A stretch of 12,422 nucleotides of DNA from Deltaproteobacteria bacterium (GTDB lineage: Bacteria; Desulfobacterota; Desulfobaccia; Desulfobaccales; 0-14-0-80-60-11). The translations under genes and the position numbers were made by a program. The notes beneath the pieces are model-generated. The model was not told where the DNA came from. It saw only the letters and a list, made by a program, of their open reading frames with translations, and made no database searches. The stretch spans positions 1 through 12,422 of the forward strand of contig JAFDHU010000020.1 in assembly GCA_019308625.1 (NCBI GenBank). Direction: 5' to 3'. This document shows, piece by piece, positions 1 through 5,613 of this stretch (positions within the stretch are counted from its first letter, which is position 1; every line of letters begins with the position of its first letter).

Positions 1-1
1 C

Positions 2-283
2 ATGCTCAAGCTGGAGCCTTTCTTTGAGACCATTGTGCTTTCTTCCCGTTATTTTGTCCGTAAGCCTGACCCCCAAATTTACGCCCATGCCTTGAAGGCC
101 CTGCGGCTGACCCCTGACCAGGCCCTTTATGTGGGGAACGATCCCCAGGCCGATGTTCCCGGACCCCAGTCCCTGGGGATGCCGGTGGCGGTGATTGACC
201 GGGCGAACCTCTACCCTGATCTGCCGGTGCCGGTGATAAAAGATTTGCGGGAGGTCCTTGATTTTGTCCGCAACCGGTATTAA
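2..283 (+). CDS. HAD-family hydrolase, C-terminal part (5' end outside window)
   Basis: This is the C-terminal 93 residues of a haloacid dehalogenase-superfamily phosphatase or hydrolase. The conserved motif III lysine sits in RKPDPQIY (about residue 21 of the visible part), a signature of the phosphoglycolate phosphatase/HAD-IA group. Motif IV is LYVGNDPQADVPG, whose acidic residues (D47 and D51 of the visible part) would bind Mg2+ in the known family. The following GAxxxGM-like turn appears as GPQSLGM. Motif I (DxDxT) and the cap domain must lie upstream of the window, so the ATG at position 2 is probably an internal methionine and the true start is not visible. The frame ends at a TAA at 281-283. 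The substrate cannot be inferred. It lies about 40 nt upstream of the thioredoxin-like frame on the same strand and could be co-transcribed with it. Confidence 0.85.
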   Translation: MLKLEPFFETIVLSSRYFVRKPDPQIYAHALKALRLTPDQALYVGNDPQADVPGPQSLGMPVAVIDRANLYPDLPVPVIKDLREVLDFVRNRY

Positions 284-324
284 GTAAAAGCCCAATGTGA
301 AGGCGGACAGCCTCACCATCCCTG

Positions 325-591
325 GTGCTGGAATTTTATATGGAAGGTTGACCCCACTGCCACCGGCTGGTCCGTGAGACCCATGCCGACGCCCAAGTGG
401 CCGCCACTCTCAACGATCGGTTCGTCCCGGTGCGTCTGGAAGGCCGCTCCCATATGCACCTGGTACAGAAAATGGGGGTCAGAGGTGCCCCCACTACCCT
501 TATTTTCACCCCCGAGGGCCAGGAAAAGCACCGTTTTGTCGGATTTCACTCCCCGGAGGACTACCTCAGGGAGTTGGACACGGCTGCCTAG
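325..591 (+). CDS. Thioredoxin-fold protein, candidate selenoprotein (in-frame TGA at UxxC)
   Basis: Read through the TGA at 349-351, this frame encodes a thioredoxin-like domain of the Thioredoxin_7/DsbD-gamma type. There is a hydrophobic beta strand (LVLEFYMEG), then U-P-H-C where the family has C-x-x-C, then helix RLVRETHADAQVAATL. Strand RFVPVRLEG and a cis-proline segment GVRGAPTTLIF follow, and the end is VGFHSPEDYLREL. The 79 codons after the TGA have no stop until TAG at 589-591. The TGA falls exactly on the first redox cysteine, as expected for selenocysteine insertion. A SECIS-like hairpin follows at 364-388. The start is uncertain: GTG at 325 is the first standard candidate after an in-frame stop at 298-300, but it lacks a clear ribosome binding site and gives only a short N-terminus. 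Alternatively, one missing base in the C run at 320-322 would join this frame to a GTG at 297. A decayed gene with TGC/TGT mutated to TGA is the main competing reading. The expected role would be thiol-disulfide redox chemistry; its partner is unknown. Confidence 0.55.
364..388 (+). promoter_or_regulatory. Candidate bacterial SECIS hairpin for UGA at 349-351
   Basis: A stem-loop lies inside the coding region just after the TGA. The lower stem is CGGC (364-367) with GCCG (385-388). An internal loop has T368 against CAT (382-384). The upper stem is GGTC (369-372) with GACC (378-381), and the apical loop is CGTGA (373-377). The apical loop begins 21 nt after the TGA and has a G at its second position. 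As I recall the published bacterial SECIS model (short upper stem, small loop with a G in the first two positions, roughly 16-37 nt from UGA), this fits. A competing pairing (GACC 350-353 with GGTC 369-372) is also possible. No folding energy was computed. Confidence 0.45.
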
Positions 592-715
592 AAAATCTCG
601 TCCCGAAAGGGATATGCTGGCTCGGTTGACCTTCTAAACCCAAGGGGAGCGCAAGGCTTGGCTTTCCCGCTGCCCCACGCATCGAGAGCTTTTTCAGCTC
701 CCCGCCGGGGCGTCA

Positions 716-731
716 GCCTTCCGATGAAGGC
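716..731. other. Perfect 6-bp hairpin upstream of the promoter
   Basis: GCCTTC (716-721) pairs with GAAGGC (726-731) around a CGAT loop. No T-run follows, so it is not a canonical intrinsic terminator. It lies between the thioredoxin-like frame and the promoter of the carboxypeptidase gene and may end or slow upstream transcription. Otherwise nothing clear is seen between 592 and 750. A second small inverted repeat (GAGCT 686-690 with AGCTC 696-700) is also present. Confidence 0.3.
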
Positions 732-750
732 AGGCCGGGCCCCTTTCTGT

Positions 751-779
751 TTGCCATTCCCGCGTCTTTGTCATATAGT
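751..779 (+). promoter_or_regulatory. Sigma70-type promoter for the D,D-carboxypeptidase gene
   Basis: TTGCCA (751-756) matches five of six bases of the -35 consensus. It is followed after exactly 17 nt by TATAGT (774-779), five of six bases of the -10 consensus. Transcription would start near 786, giving a leader of about 30 nt before the TTG start at 815. This is the best promoter-like sequence seen in the window. It was found by eye and not scored. Confidence 0.6.
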
Positions 780-814
780 ATCCAGGAATTGCAGGAAATT
801 TTAAGGGGGAGAGT

Positions 815-1852
815 TTGCAGGAGTTCCCAAGCCGCTCCGGGGGGGGATTGAATCGCCTCAAGCTCTTGGTCTTGCTGGGATGTCTGGCCCTGGCGCTCTG
901 GGGCTTGGCCCTGCCCGCCGCCGCGGATGACTGGCAGGTCACGGCAGAATCCTTTGTAATTATGGACGCCAAGACCGGCCGGATTCTTTTGTCCCTGAAG
1001 CCCCACAAACTGCTCCAGCCGGCCAGCACCATCAAAATCATGACCGCCATGTATGTGCGGGAAAGACTTAACCTGCACGACCGGGTGCGGGTCAGCCGCT
1101 ACGCTGCGTCTGCCCCTCCTTCCAAAGTCGGCCTCAAGCCCGGAGAAGTGTACACCGTCAAGGAGCTCCTCTACGCCCTGCTGCTGTCCTCCGCCAATGA
1201 CGGGGCCCGGGCCCTGGCCGAACGGGTAAGCGGCTCCGAGAAGGCCTTCGTCCGGGAGCTTACCCGCAAGGTGCGGGAATGGGGGGCCTACCGCACTCGG
1301 GTGGGCACCGCCAACGGACTCACGGTGGACGGGCAGTATTCCTCGGCCGAGGACCTGGCTATCCTCTTCCGGCGCTTTATCAGGGACCCGGTGTTGGCCC
1401 ACATCATCGGCACCAAATATTACTATTTCCCAAATGGCCGGAAGCTGCGCAACCACGACCGCTTCCTCTTCACCACCCCCCTGGCCCGGGGAGGCAAGAC
1501 CGGCTACACCAGGGCCGCCAAGCATACCTACGTGGGACGGTTTGCCCACCGGGACAAAGAAATCATCATCGCCCTGATGCGCAGCAAAAAGAAATGGGCC
1601 GACTTGCGGACTCTCATTGAAAAAGGCTTTGCCCTGGCTGGCGCGCCCATCCCCAAGCTGCCGCCCAGGGAAGAAAAACTTTGGTCGGGCAAAAAGGTCA
1701 GGAAATCCAAACGTTACCGGAAATCCAAACGAAAGCGGCGGCACCACACCCGGCACAAAAAACGCCGTACCAGCCGCAAGCGGGCCAAGGTGATTGTAGG
1801 CGCCAGCACTTCGCTACCGACCAAAGCCAAGATAATTAAACGCAGTCCCTGA
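815..1852 (+). CDS. D-alanyl-D-alanine carboxypeptidase (PBP5-like, peptidase S11) with basic tail
   Basis: This is a secreted penicillin-binding protein of the DacA/PBP5 family, which removes the terminal D-alanine from peptidoglycan stem peptides in the periplasm. All three active-site motifs are present: S71-T-I-K74 (nucleophile serine and general-base lysine), S126-A-N128 and K228-T-G230. A signal peptide follows the basic NRLK segment and ends near PAAA (34-37). The catalytic domain runs to about residue 265. The usual C-terminal beta domain and amphipathic membrane anchor are not recognisable. In their place, residues about 290-330 are dominated by Lys, Arg and His (runs such as KRKRRHHTRHKKRR). 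The start is TTG at 815, behind the purine-rich AAGGGGGAGAG at 803-813. An in-frame TTG at 848 would give a signal peptide of more usual length and cannot be excluded. The promoter at 751-779 lies just upstream. The family call is firm; the function of the tail is unknown. Confidence 0.92.
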   Translation: MQEFPSRSGGGLNRLKLLVLLGCLALALWGLALPAAADDWQVTAESFVIMDAKTGRILLSLKPHKLLQPASTIKIMTAMYVRERLNLHDRVRVSRYAASAPPSKVGLKPGEVYTVKELLYALLLSSANDGARALAERVSGSEKAFVRELTRKVREWGAYRTRVGTANGLTVDGQYSSAEDLAILFRRFIRDPVLAHIIGTKYYYFPNGRKLRNHDRFLFTTPLARGGKTGYTRAAKHTYVGRFAHRDKEIIIALMRSKKKWADLRTLIEKGFALAGAPIPKLPPREEKLWSGKKVRKSKRYRKSKRKRRHHTRHKKRRTSRKRAKVIVGASTSLPTKAKIIKRSP

Positions 1853-1864
1853 ACCGGCAGGGAC
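1845..1864 (+). terminator. Possible terminator hairpin over the carboxypeptidase stop codon
   Basis: GTCCCTG (1845-1851) pairs perfectly with CAGGGAC (1858-1864) around a 6-nt loop AACCGG. The hairpin overlaps the TGA stop at 1850-1852. The nearest T-run (TTTTT, 1879-1883) is about 15 nt beyond the stem. It is therefore not a textbook intrinsic terminator and could instead be an mRNA 3'-end stabiliser. Confidence 0.3.
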
Positions 1865-1940
1865 GGCTCCTAAAGGTGTTTTTCGGTCTCTGCTTTCCGG
1901 TTAAAATTAAAAAATCAACCGTCCCACTCGCCAGCGCTTT

Positions 1941-2159
1941 GTGGTCTCCACCATCCGCAAGGGTGAACGTCTCTTTGAAACAGCAGTGTTTGAAGCCACC
2001 TTTTTCTACTTCCCCAAAAAACTTTCCCGCCCGGTACTGACCGTGGAGACCTGCACCAGGGACGAGGCCTGGGAGCTGCACCACTGCCTCAGCCGGCGCC
2101 TGGCGGAAGAGGTTCCCCTGCTGCTCTTCCGGGAATACTGCTCCAAATCCCAGCCCTGA
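1941..2159 (+). CDS. Small hypothetical protein, unrecognised
   Basis: A 72-codon frame from GTG at 1941 to TGA at 2157-2159. Third codon positions are mostly G or C, as in neighbouring real genes, and the composition looks protein-like (KGERLFETAVFEATFFYF, then a helix-like EAWELHHCLSRRLAEE). There is no signal peptide, membrane segment or motif I know. There are three cysteines. In-frame codons before the GTG, back to a TAA at 1908-1910, also read like protein (RQRFV). No ATG is available and no ribosome binding site precedes the GTG. The true start may therefore be non-standard, or this may be the remnant of a longer gene. The antisense frame over the same interval looks like a shadow. Function unknown. 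Confidence 0.4.
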   Translation: MVSTIRKGERLFETAVFEATFFYFPKKLSRPVLTVETCTRDEAWELHHCLSRRLAEEVPLLLFREYCSKSQP

Positions 2160-2220
2160 TTGTTGGCTTCCCACCATCCTCCCCCGCTCCGGCCCTGCCG
2201 GTCACCGGATTAAAGTTTCC

Positions 2221-2300
2221 CGGCACAAATGCCGATGAAACAATCGGAGTTTCTCAGTTTCTGAACCGAAAGCGGCGCGGGAAAGGGAGGGAGAAGCCGC
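2221..2300 (+). promoter_or_regulatory. Hairpin-rich leader upstream of the TadE-like gene
   Basis: Between the small unrecognised frame and the TadE-like gene (2160-2335) no further gene is seen, but inverted repeats cluster here. CGGCA (2221-2225) pairs with TGCCG (2230-2234). CCGAT (2232-2236) pairs with ATCGG (2243-2247). The two share bases 2232-2234 and so are mutually exclusive at full length. Farther on, GCGGC (2272-2276) pairs with GCCGC (2296-2300) around a purine-rich loop. This could be a structured 5' leader, but no known riboswitch class could be assigned. Confidence 0.25.
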
Positions 2301-2335
2301 AAAGAGCAGGGATTGAAAGGACTGGCAGGTTTCGC

Positions 2336-2836
2336 ATGGCGGCTTGGTTGGGCAGGGGTTTCCGGGAGCGCGGCAACATCACCATAGAACTGGCTCTGGC
2401 TTTGCCCCTGCTTTTGTTCATGGTGGCCGGGGTGCTGGATTTGGGGATGCTTTTCTGGGAGAAGCACATCCTTACCAACGCCACCCGGGAGGGAGCCCGG
2501 GCCGCCATCCAGGCCTTGGAGACCGGCTCCGGCTTGGTGGCCGCAAAAACCCAGGCCCAAGTCCGACAGGTGGTCCAGGATTACCTGAACCGCTTCCACC
2601 TCAAAGACCTCAACGGCGACAACTTGGTGTTGGACGACACCAATTTTTCTTACACCTGGGACAACAGCGGCTCCGGCATCATGGTCACCGTGGCTCTGAA
2701 CCGTATTCCTTACCGCATGATGCTGCTCCCCAACTTTCGCGCCTTCTTCGGCTACGAGCGCTCCCCGGGAGATGAGGCCTTTTATCTGAGCTCCCGGACT
2801 AGGATGGCCGCGGAATGGGTGACGCCGCCATCCTGA
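2336..2836 (+). CDS. TadE-like pilus assembly/pseudopilin-like protein
   Basis: A 166-residue protein with the TadE/G-like N-terminus (PF07811 type). A short basic leader ends in RERGN, followed by a hydrophobic helix at about residues 15-38 (ITIELALALPLLLFMVAG) containing a glutamate (E18) near its start, as in pilin-like proteins. The family signature after the helix is clear: DLGMLFWEKHILTNATREGARA. The rest is probably extracytoplasmic. In known Tad/Flp systems, TadE-type proteins are minor pseudopilins needed for pilus assembly. The ATG at 2336 is preceded by GGCAGG at a workable distance. It forms a pair with the TadG-like gene 112 nt downstream. No other tad genes (prepilin peptidase, ATPase, secretin) are in the window, so function in a Tad pilus is inference. 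Confidence 0.8.
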   Translation: MAAWLGRGFRERGNITIELALALPLLLFMVAGVLDLGMLFWEKHILTNATREGARAAIQALETGSGLVAAKTQAQVRQVVQDYLNRFHLKDLNGDNLVLDDTNFSYTWDNSGSGIMVTVALNRIPYRMMLLPNFRAFFGYERSPGDEAFYLSSRTRMAAEWVTPPS

Positions 2837-2878
2837 CCGCAGGCCAAGGGACTCCTCCCCCTGCAGGTGCGCCCCCAA

Positions 2879-2913
2879 GGCCATCAAACCGACCCATGCC
2901 GGGGGGGATGGCC
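2879..2913. repeat. Inverted repeat between the TadE-like and TadG-like genes
   Basis: GGCCATC (2879-2885) pairs perfectly with GATGGCC (2907-2913) across a 21-nt loop that itself contains CCC...GGG pairing. No T-run follows, so a terminator is unlikely. A stability or translation-modulating hairpin in a bicistronic mRNA is possible. The rest of the 2837-2948 spacer shows only the purine-rich ribosome binding region before 2949. Confidence 0.35.
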
Positions 2914-2948
2914 GAAGTTGACTGACACGAACAAGAAGGAAAGGACAG

Positions 2949-3950
2949 GTGGCTAGGCTGATTTCCGGAGACAACCGGGAGCGGGGCGCTGTCCTGCCCA
3001 TTACCGCCATTTTCATCTTGGCCGCCATCGGCATGCTGGCGTTGGGCATTGACCTGGGGCGTCTGTTCCTGGTGAAATGCGAGCTCCAGCGCATCGCCGA
3101 TGCCTCCGCCTTGGCCGGCGCCTTAAGGCTGGTGGTGCCCCCGGGAACCAACGGCCTGGTCAGCACCACCCCTGACTGCAACCGGGCCCTAACCGCTGCC
3201 CAGGCGGTGGCCACCTCCAACACCGCCGATGCCGACCCCCTGCCCCTGGACAACCTGGACCTTCAACTGGGCATCTACAACCCGGATACCGGAGAGTTCA
3301 CCGACACCGGCTGCGCTGACCCCTGGACAGTGAACGCCGTCCAGGCCACGGCCACCAAGACCATCACCTTTTTCCTGGGGGGAATCTTCTCTGGCAGCAG
3401 CCAAACCACCCTGTCCGCCCGGGCCGTGGCCCTCACCGGTCCGGTGGGCTCCCTGCCCCCGGGTACCTATACCCTGCCCCTGGCCATTGACGCCGACAAG
3501 GTGCCCTCCCAGGGAGAGAAGGTGGTGATTGAACTCAATCCTTCCCCCACCGACGACGGCTGCTGGCATACCTTTTTTGAGCAAAGCTCAAGTTCCTCCC
3601 TGCTCCGGGACATGATTGAAGGCGACTACCCCACCCCCAGAGTCAAAGTGGGAGACTTTATCAATGTTAAAGAAGGGGTGTCTGATTCTGTTCTGAGGAC
3701 CCTGGGCCGGGCTCTGGACGACCACGGCGGCACCTGGGAGGTGGTGGTGCCGGTGGTGCCGGCCGGCTCCCATGCCGGGTGGGCTGAGGTCCTGGGGTTC
3801 GCGGCCATCCGCCTGACCTTGGTGGATTCCCACGGCGGCGACAAGCGCATTGAGGCTGAAACCCTGGAGAACTATGTGGCCCCGGGAGCCAGCCCCGGCG
3901 GCACTACCGATTATGGCCTTTTTGCCGGGGCGCCGAAGCTGGTCCAGTGA
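2949..3950 (+). CDS. TadG-like membrane-anchored protein
   Basis: A 333-residue protein with a TadG-type N-terminus: the stop-transfer-like segment RERGAVLP, a membrane helix at about 14-34, then DLGRLFLVKCELQRIADASALAGA. That last stretch is the hallmark of the putative Flp pilus-assembly TadE/G-like domain (PF13400 type). The remainder, rich in Pro, Gly, Thr and Asp, is probably periplasmic or exposed. No von Willebrand factor A motif (DxSxS), found in some longer TadG proteins, was seen. The start is GTG at 2949 with AAGGA-type purine stretches at 2935-2945. It shares the RERG-before-helix arrangement with the TadE-like protein upstream, and the two probably form an operon. It ends at 3950, tail-to-tail with lpxI. 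The spacer at 3951-4025 shows only a weak 4-bp hairpin (4011-4022) and no convincing terminator for either strand. Confidence 0.78.
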   Translation: MARLISGDNRERGAVLPITAIFILAAIGMLALGIDLGRLFLVKCELQRIADASALAGALRLVVPPGTNGLVSTTPDCNRALTAAQAVATSNTADADPLPLDNLDLQLGIYNPDTGEFTDTGCADPWTVNAVQATATKTITFFLGGIFSGSSQTTLSARAVALTGPVGSLPPGTYTLPLAIDADKVPSQGEKVVIELNPSPTDDGCWHTFFEQSSSSSLLRDMIEGDYPTPRVKVGDFINVKEGVSDSVLRTLGRALDDHGGTWEVVVPVVPAGSHAGWAEVLGFAAIRLTLVDSHGGDKRIEAETLENYVAPGASPGGTTDYGLFAGAPKLVQ

Positions 3951-4025
3951 TGTATCAGGGGTGGCAAATCTGAAGGAGACGCAGGGAGGCAGAGGGTTTT
4001 AATTCTTCTCGAAGGGTGCTTCCGA

Positions 4026-4829
4026 TTAAACGCCCCAAACTGCAATGCCGGCCTGGTCGGCCCGCCTGATCATTTCGGCCCGGTCAAAAATCAGAGTCTT
4101 GCCGGCTTCCACGGCCAGGACTTTGGCCTCCACCTCCCGCATAACCTCAATGGTGTGAAGGCCCACTGCCGGCAGGTCAAAACGCAGGTCCTGGCCGGGT
4201 TTGCACACCTTGACCACTATCGCTCCGGGACCGGCCAGCCGCCCCCCCCGGCGGATGGTTTCATCGGTGCCTTCCACGGCCTCCAGGGCCACCACCACCT
4301 GATGACGCACCACCACGCATTGGCCGATGTCCAGGCGCCCGATTTCCTTGGCAATGTTAAATCCGAAGCGGATATCCTCCATCTGCTCCGGGTCGGGCCA
4401 GTGGAGGCCCAGGGCCCCGGACGGGGCCAACAGCTCCTCCAGGAACAGGGTGGCTGGGGCGATTTCTATGCCCTCGCTCTCCAGTTCGGCCGCTACCGCC
4501 CGCAGCAGCTGGTCATCCCGCCCGGGGCCCGCCCGCCGGAGGATACTGAGGGCCCGCAAATCAGGCCGGAAATGGGTAAACAGACGGCCCCGGTTGACAC
4601 CTCCGGCCATGAGGGCCCGGCGAACCCCGGCGGATTTGAAGATACGGATAATTTTCCCCAATTGGCCCACATACACCCAGTGGATTTCCGTCACCTGGTC
4701 CGCCAGGGCCGGGTCGGTTTCGTCATGATGGGCCACCGCCACCACCTCAAAGCCTTGGCGGCGGGCGGCTTGGGCACACATAAGGGGAAACTGCCCTCTA
4801 CCCGCGATGAGTCCTATTTTCTCGGACAT
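4026..4829 (-). CDS. lpxI: UDP-2,3-diacylglucosamine pyrophosphatase LpxI
   Basis: LpxI (DUF1009 family) hydrolyses UDP-2,3-diacylglucosamine to 2,3-diacylglucosamine 1-phosphate (lipid X) plus UMP, the fourth step of lipid A synthesis, at the cytoplasmic face of the inner membrane. It replaces the unrelated LpxH used by E. coli. The N-terminal domain begins with the characteristic KIGLIAGRGQFP and contains MAGGVNRG. The C-terminal domain contains GQCVVVRHQVVVALEAVEGTDE, split here as GQCVVVRHQVVV and ALEAVEGTDE; the acidic EGTDE segment is a conserved family signature. The length of 267 residues fits the family. I chose the ATG at 4829-4827, where the family usually begins (MSEKIGLIAG), over the longer TTG start at 4862. 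The start overlaps the lpxA coding end by 32 nt, suggesting translational coupling. It is the last visible gene of the minus-strand envelope cluster. Confidence 0.93.
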   Translation of the reverse strand: MSEKIGLIAGRGQFPLMCAQAARRQGFEVVAVAHHDETDPALADQVTEIHWVYVGQLGKIIRIFKSAGVRRALMAGGVNRGRLFTHFRPDLRALSILRRAGPGRDDQLLRAVAAELESEGIEIAPATLFLEELLAPSGALGLHWPDPEQMEDIRFGFNIAKEIGRLDIGQCVVVRHQVVVALEAVEGTDETIRRGGRLAGPGAIVVKVCKPGQDLRFDLPAVGLHTIEVMREVEAKVLAVEAGKTLIFDRAEMIRRADQAGIAVWGV

Positions 4830-5613
4830 CAACCGGCACCAAGCCCCGCTCGGAGGATTCAATAAATTCCAGCAGATGCTGCACTTCCGGACTTTGCGGC
4901 AATTCCTGACGCACCTTCTGCATGGCCTCTTTCAGACTCAGGGAGGACAAAAACAGGATTTCATAGGCCTGCTTCAAGGATTGAATGGTGGCATCGCTGA
5001 AACCGGAGCGCTTCAGGCCCACCAGGTTCAGGCCCGCCAGCTTGGCCCGGTTGCCGTAAGCTATGGTATAGGGCGGAACATCTCGGGCCACTGCCGAGGC
5101 TCCGCCGACAAAGGCATGACGACCGATGCGGCAGAACTGGTGGACCGCCGCCAAGCCCCCGATGATGGCCTTATCCTCCACGATGATGTGGCCCCCCAGA
5201 GTGGCGGCGTTGGACATGATGACCTGATTACCGATGACGCAGTCGTGGGCCACATGGGTGTAGGCCATGAACAGGCTGCCGTTTCCCACCCGGGTGACAC
5301 CCCCGCCCCCGGTAGTGCCCCGGTGCATGGTAGCGAACTCCCGGATAGTGTTGTCGTCACCGATGACCAGGTGCGAAACTTCGCCTTGAAATTTCAAATC
5401 CTGGGGGATTTCCCCCAGGGCGGCGAACTGAAAGATGCGGCAACGGGCTCCAATGGTGGTGTACTCCTTGATTACCACATGGGGCCCGATTTCCGTGTCC
5501 GGACCGATGACCACCCGTCCTTGAATGATGGCATAAGGACCTACGCTGACCCCGGGGGCCAGTTCCGCCGCCGGATCCACAATGGCCGTGGGATGAATAT
5601 GGGCCAAGCTCAC
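4798..5613 (-). CDS. lpxA: UDP-N-acetylglucosamine acyltransferase LpxA
   Basis: LpxA transfers a 3-hydroxyacyl chain from acyl carrier protein to the 3-OH of UDP-GlcNAc, the first step of lipid A synthesis in the cytoplasm. The 271 residues show the left-handed beta-helix hexapeptide repeats to about residue 190 and a helical C-terminal domain. The catalytic histidine is H123 in the HVAHDC motif (E. coli H125). H142 and H158 (in VHQFC) match E. coli H144 and H160. Further signatures are DVPPYTIAYGN and GLKRSGFS. G171 lies at the position of E. coli G173, the acyl-chain ruler, so a long hydroxyacyl chain (about C14) is expected; this is inference from known structures. The start is GTG at 5613, overlapping the fabZ stop by 4 nt (GTGA). 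Its 3' end overlaps the lpxI start. Confidence 0.97.
   Translation of the reverse strand: MSLAHIHPTAIVDPAAELAPGVSVGPYAIIQGRVVIGPDTEIGPHVVIKEYTTIGARCRIFQFAALGEIPQDLKFQGEVSHLVIGDDNTIREFATMHRGTTGGGGVTRVGNGSLFMAYTHVAHDCVIGNQVIMSNAATLGGHIIVEDKAIIGGLAAVHQFCRIGRHAFVGGASAVARDVPPYTIAYGNRAKLAGLNLVGLKRSGFSDATIQSLKQAYEILFLSSLSLKEAMQKVRQELPQSPEVQHLLEFIESSERGLVPVDVRENRTHRG

Noticed and set aside
295..300. ATG followed directly by an in-frame TGA at 298-300, as a second selenocysteine codon of the thioredoxin-like gene
   Set aside because: No redox motif surrounds it and selenocysteine as residue 2 would be extraordinary. It is treated as an ordinary stop that limits the possible start.
713..1756. Long minus-strand open frame (347 codons) opposite the carboxypeptidase gene
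   Set aside because: Its composition is rich in Gly, Pro and Gln with no domain, and it lies fully antisense to a gene with all three PBP active-site motifs. It is a shadow of GC-rich coding sequence.
1836..2177. Minus-strand 113-codon frame over the small unrecognised gene
   Set aside because: It is Gly/Gln-rich and shadow-like. The plus-strand frame has the more natural amino-acid composition, although neither strand has a recognised family.
2221..2246. Sigma54 promoter (GG-N10-GC) near CGGCAC
   Set aside because: The bases at the -12 position do not read GC at the required spacing.
2281..2335. Possible c-di-GMP (GEMM) riboswitch before the TadE-like gene, suggested by a CGCAAAG string near 2298
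   Set aside because: The rest of the GEMM consensus, including the paired GAAA tetraloop and receptor and the ordered conserved boxes, could not be found.
2210..3253. Long minus-strand open frame opposite the TadE-like and TadG-like genes
   Set aside because: It has no recognisable motif and spans two genes with clear TadE/G signatures; judged an antisense shadow.
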